Shown here: positions 33,337 to 34,557 of the stretch, piece by piece
How the letters are laid out: each line of letters opens with the position of its first letter
How positions within the stretch are numbered: the stretch's first letter is position 1
Assembly (NCBI GenBank): GCA_947373105.1
Contig: CANBWK010000020.1
Span: forward strand, 1 to 34,557
From: Comamonadaceae bacterium
GTDB taxonomy: Bacteria > Pseudomonadota > Gammaproteobacteria > Burkholderiales > Burkholderiaceae_C
Direction of reading: 5' to 3'
Length of the DNA stretch: 34,557 bases
The notes under the pieces: model-generated
Told to the model about the DNA's origin: nothing
The model's database searches: none
The model's input: only the letters and a program-made list of their open reading frames with translations
Position numbers and translations under genes: made by a program

Positions 33337-34557
33337 TTGCAATCCCTGGCTAAACGAAGGCCTGTGATTTGCCAACTGGCTGCAGGCGGGAAAAAGTTTC
33401 GATAAGTTTGGCGCGCATGTCCTTCGGGCGTTGCCCAACTTGAGCCGCGTAACACTTGTTGGCCCACCATGAATTTACCGTTGTATTCACGAATCGCACC
33501 GTCCCGAGGTTTAAAACCGGGATACGGCTCATACGCAGAGCGCGTCCACTGCCAAGCTTGGCCTCGCATGTGCAGCATGTCTTGACTATCAAAAGCATGT
33601 TCCCACTCGAACTCGGTCGGTAAACGCGCACCACGCCATTGGGCAAAAGCATCTGCTTCAAAAAAATTCAAATGCGTGACTGCGTGATTGAGCTGCAAAT
33701 CAAGAACGCCATCAACACCAAAAACTTTCCAGTTTGTCGTTTCGTTGAAGGCACTTTGAGGTGAAAGCCAGTAAGCCGGTGCTGTGCATTCCGAACGATT
33801 CACCCAAGCCCAGCCTTCTGACAACCAAAGAGACGGATTTTGATAGCCGCCATCTTGGATGAATTCAAGGTATTCGCGGCAAGTAATCAATTGGCTGGAA
33901 ATTTCAAAAGCCTCGATCCAGCGTTTATGCCGCGGTTGTTCATTGTCAAAGGAAAAGCCTCGGTCTCCATTTGCGTCTTGACCCAATTCGCACAAATTAG
34001 CATCGAACTTCAACCATTGCGCTTTGGATTCCAAATTTTGCAGGCCTTGATTGGGATTTAAATTCAATCCACTCTTTGGCCATAATGGATTGCAAGAAAA
34101 TAAATGAACAAGGTCTGTCACCAACAATTCTTGGTGCTGCTGCTCATGATTCATGCCCAGCTCTATCAAATAGCCGATATTTTCTGAAACAGGCTGTACA
34201 AGGCTTTGCAGCCAGCGCACCAATGCTTCAGTCACATGCGCGCGATAAGCCATGACTTCGCCTAGAGCCGGGCGGGTCAGTAAGCCTCTTTGCGGGCGAG
34301 GCTGTCTGGGTCCCATGCTCTCGTAATAGGAGTTGAAAATATAATGAAATTGGGGATTGAATGTCTTGTACCCTGGGCAATGTGGCAGCAAAATCACAGC
34401 CTCCCAAAACCACGTGGTATGACCCAAGTGCCACTTACTAGGGCTTGCATCGGGCATAGACTGCACGCACTGATCCTCTTCAGAGAGATGAATGACCAAA
34501 CTCTGTGTAAGTTCTCGGATCTGTTCAACACGCTGAACCAGTGGCAGTTTTTTCTCA
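33333..34557 (-). CDS. egtB: Hercynine oxygenase EgtB, 5' end cut by window edge
   Basis: Non-heme iron sulfoxide synthase that joins hercynine with a thiol (gamma-Glu-Cys or Cys, depending on type). 407 residues are visible and the frame is still open at 34557, so the start lies outside; the upstream codons read KKLPLVQRVEQIREL, a normal EgtB N-terminal helix, and the apparent start at 34499 is only an internal TTG. Iron ligands are in KWHLGHTTWFWE and MNHEQQHQELL (HX3H). The C-terminal FGE-sulfatase-like domain runs from about FGVDGVLDLQ through RLPTEFEWEHA and GQAWQWTRSAY to GLRLARD. egtD overlaps its stop. No egtA, egtC or egtE is visible, which leaves the thiol donor open. Confidence 0.93.
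   Translation of the reverse strand, partial: EKKLPLVQRVEQIRELTQSLVIHLSEEDQCVQSMPDASPSKWHLGHTTWFWEAVILLPHCPGYKTFNPQFHYIFNSYYESMGPRQPRPQRGLLTRPALGEVMAYRAHVTEALVRWLQSLVQPVSENIGYLIELGMNHEQQHQELLVTDLVHLFSCNPLWPKSGLNLNPNQGLQNLESKAQWLKFDANLCELGQDANGDRGFSFDNEQPRHKRWIEAFEISSQLITCREYLEFIQDGGYQNPSLWLSEGWAWVNRSECTAPAYWLSPQSAFNETTNWKVFGVDGVLDLQLNHAVTHLNFFEADAFAQWRGARLPTEFEWEHAFDSQDMLHMRGQAWQWTRSAYEPYPGFKPRDGAIREYNGKFMVGQQVLRGSSWATPEGHARQTYRNFFPPAASWQITGLRLARDCK

Noticed and set aside
33337-33438. Longer N-terminus for EgtD from 33438
   Set aside because: It would lie inside egtB and add 34 residues beyond the family length; the GTGA overlap start at 33336 fits better.
34340-34499. TTG at 34499 as the start of EgtB
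   Set aside because: The frame stays open to the window edge and the upstream codons read like the normal EgtB N-terminal helix, so the gene is cut rather than starting here.

Overview
The window reads as chromosomal DNA of a betaproteobacterium, most likely Burkholderiales of the Comamonadaceae type (a freshwater genus such as Limnohabitans or Rhodoferax is a guess from overall protein style, not proven). Supporting this are glnA linked to ntrB-ntrC, a recC-recB-recD operon, an RsuA/EttA/RhlE housekeeping set and the absence of phage, transposon, CRISPR, tRNA or rRNA signals. Coding density is very high and most neighbours overlap or nearly touch.

Layout. Positions 1-415 are AT-rich and gene-free. 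From 5176 back to 416 (minus strand) lies the nitrogen block: glnA, a strong hairpin terminator, a small exported DUF4124-like protein, then ntrB and ntrC. Upstream of glnA is a -24/-12 sigma-54 promoter with a near-perfect NtrC site and a second weaker site, so the regulators in this block probably control the enzyme in it. From 9911 back to 5399 is a tightly packed minus-strand chain: exported beta-propeller, NodB-type deacetylase with an altered metal motif, membrane fatty-acid/sterol hydroxylase, EI24/CysZ-like membrane protein and a CinA/MoaB-like protein. A plus-strand alpha/beta hydrolase and a minus-strand rsuA meet end to end at 10780. A plus-strand trio follows (S58/P1 peptidase, predicted lipoprotein with a methyltransferase fold, TfdA-like dioxygenase), then minus-strand ettA and a large exported zinc metalloprotease.

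From 29414 back to 19326 is a four-gene recC-recB-recD-exonuclease operon in which every junction is a four-base ATGA overlap. The fourth gene is a DEDDh 3'-5' exonuclease with a possible sliding-clamp motif at its N-terminus. Divergent from recC is rhlE, preceded by a leader rich in hairpins. The right end (minus strand) holds an ergothioneine set, egtB (cut by the window edge) and egtD, followed by two DUF427 proteins. Base composition drops sharply in egtB/egtD/first DUF427 compared with the second DUF427 and rhlE, suggesting a junction between acquired and resident DNA.

The observations most worth following are the recBCD-linked exonuclease, the structured rhlE leader, the egtBD-DUF427-DUF427 arrangement with its composition break, the predicted extracytoplasmic methyltransferase, and the NodB deacetylase with TFDTG in place of TFDDG. 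None is claimed to be a proven new system.
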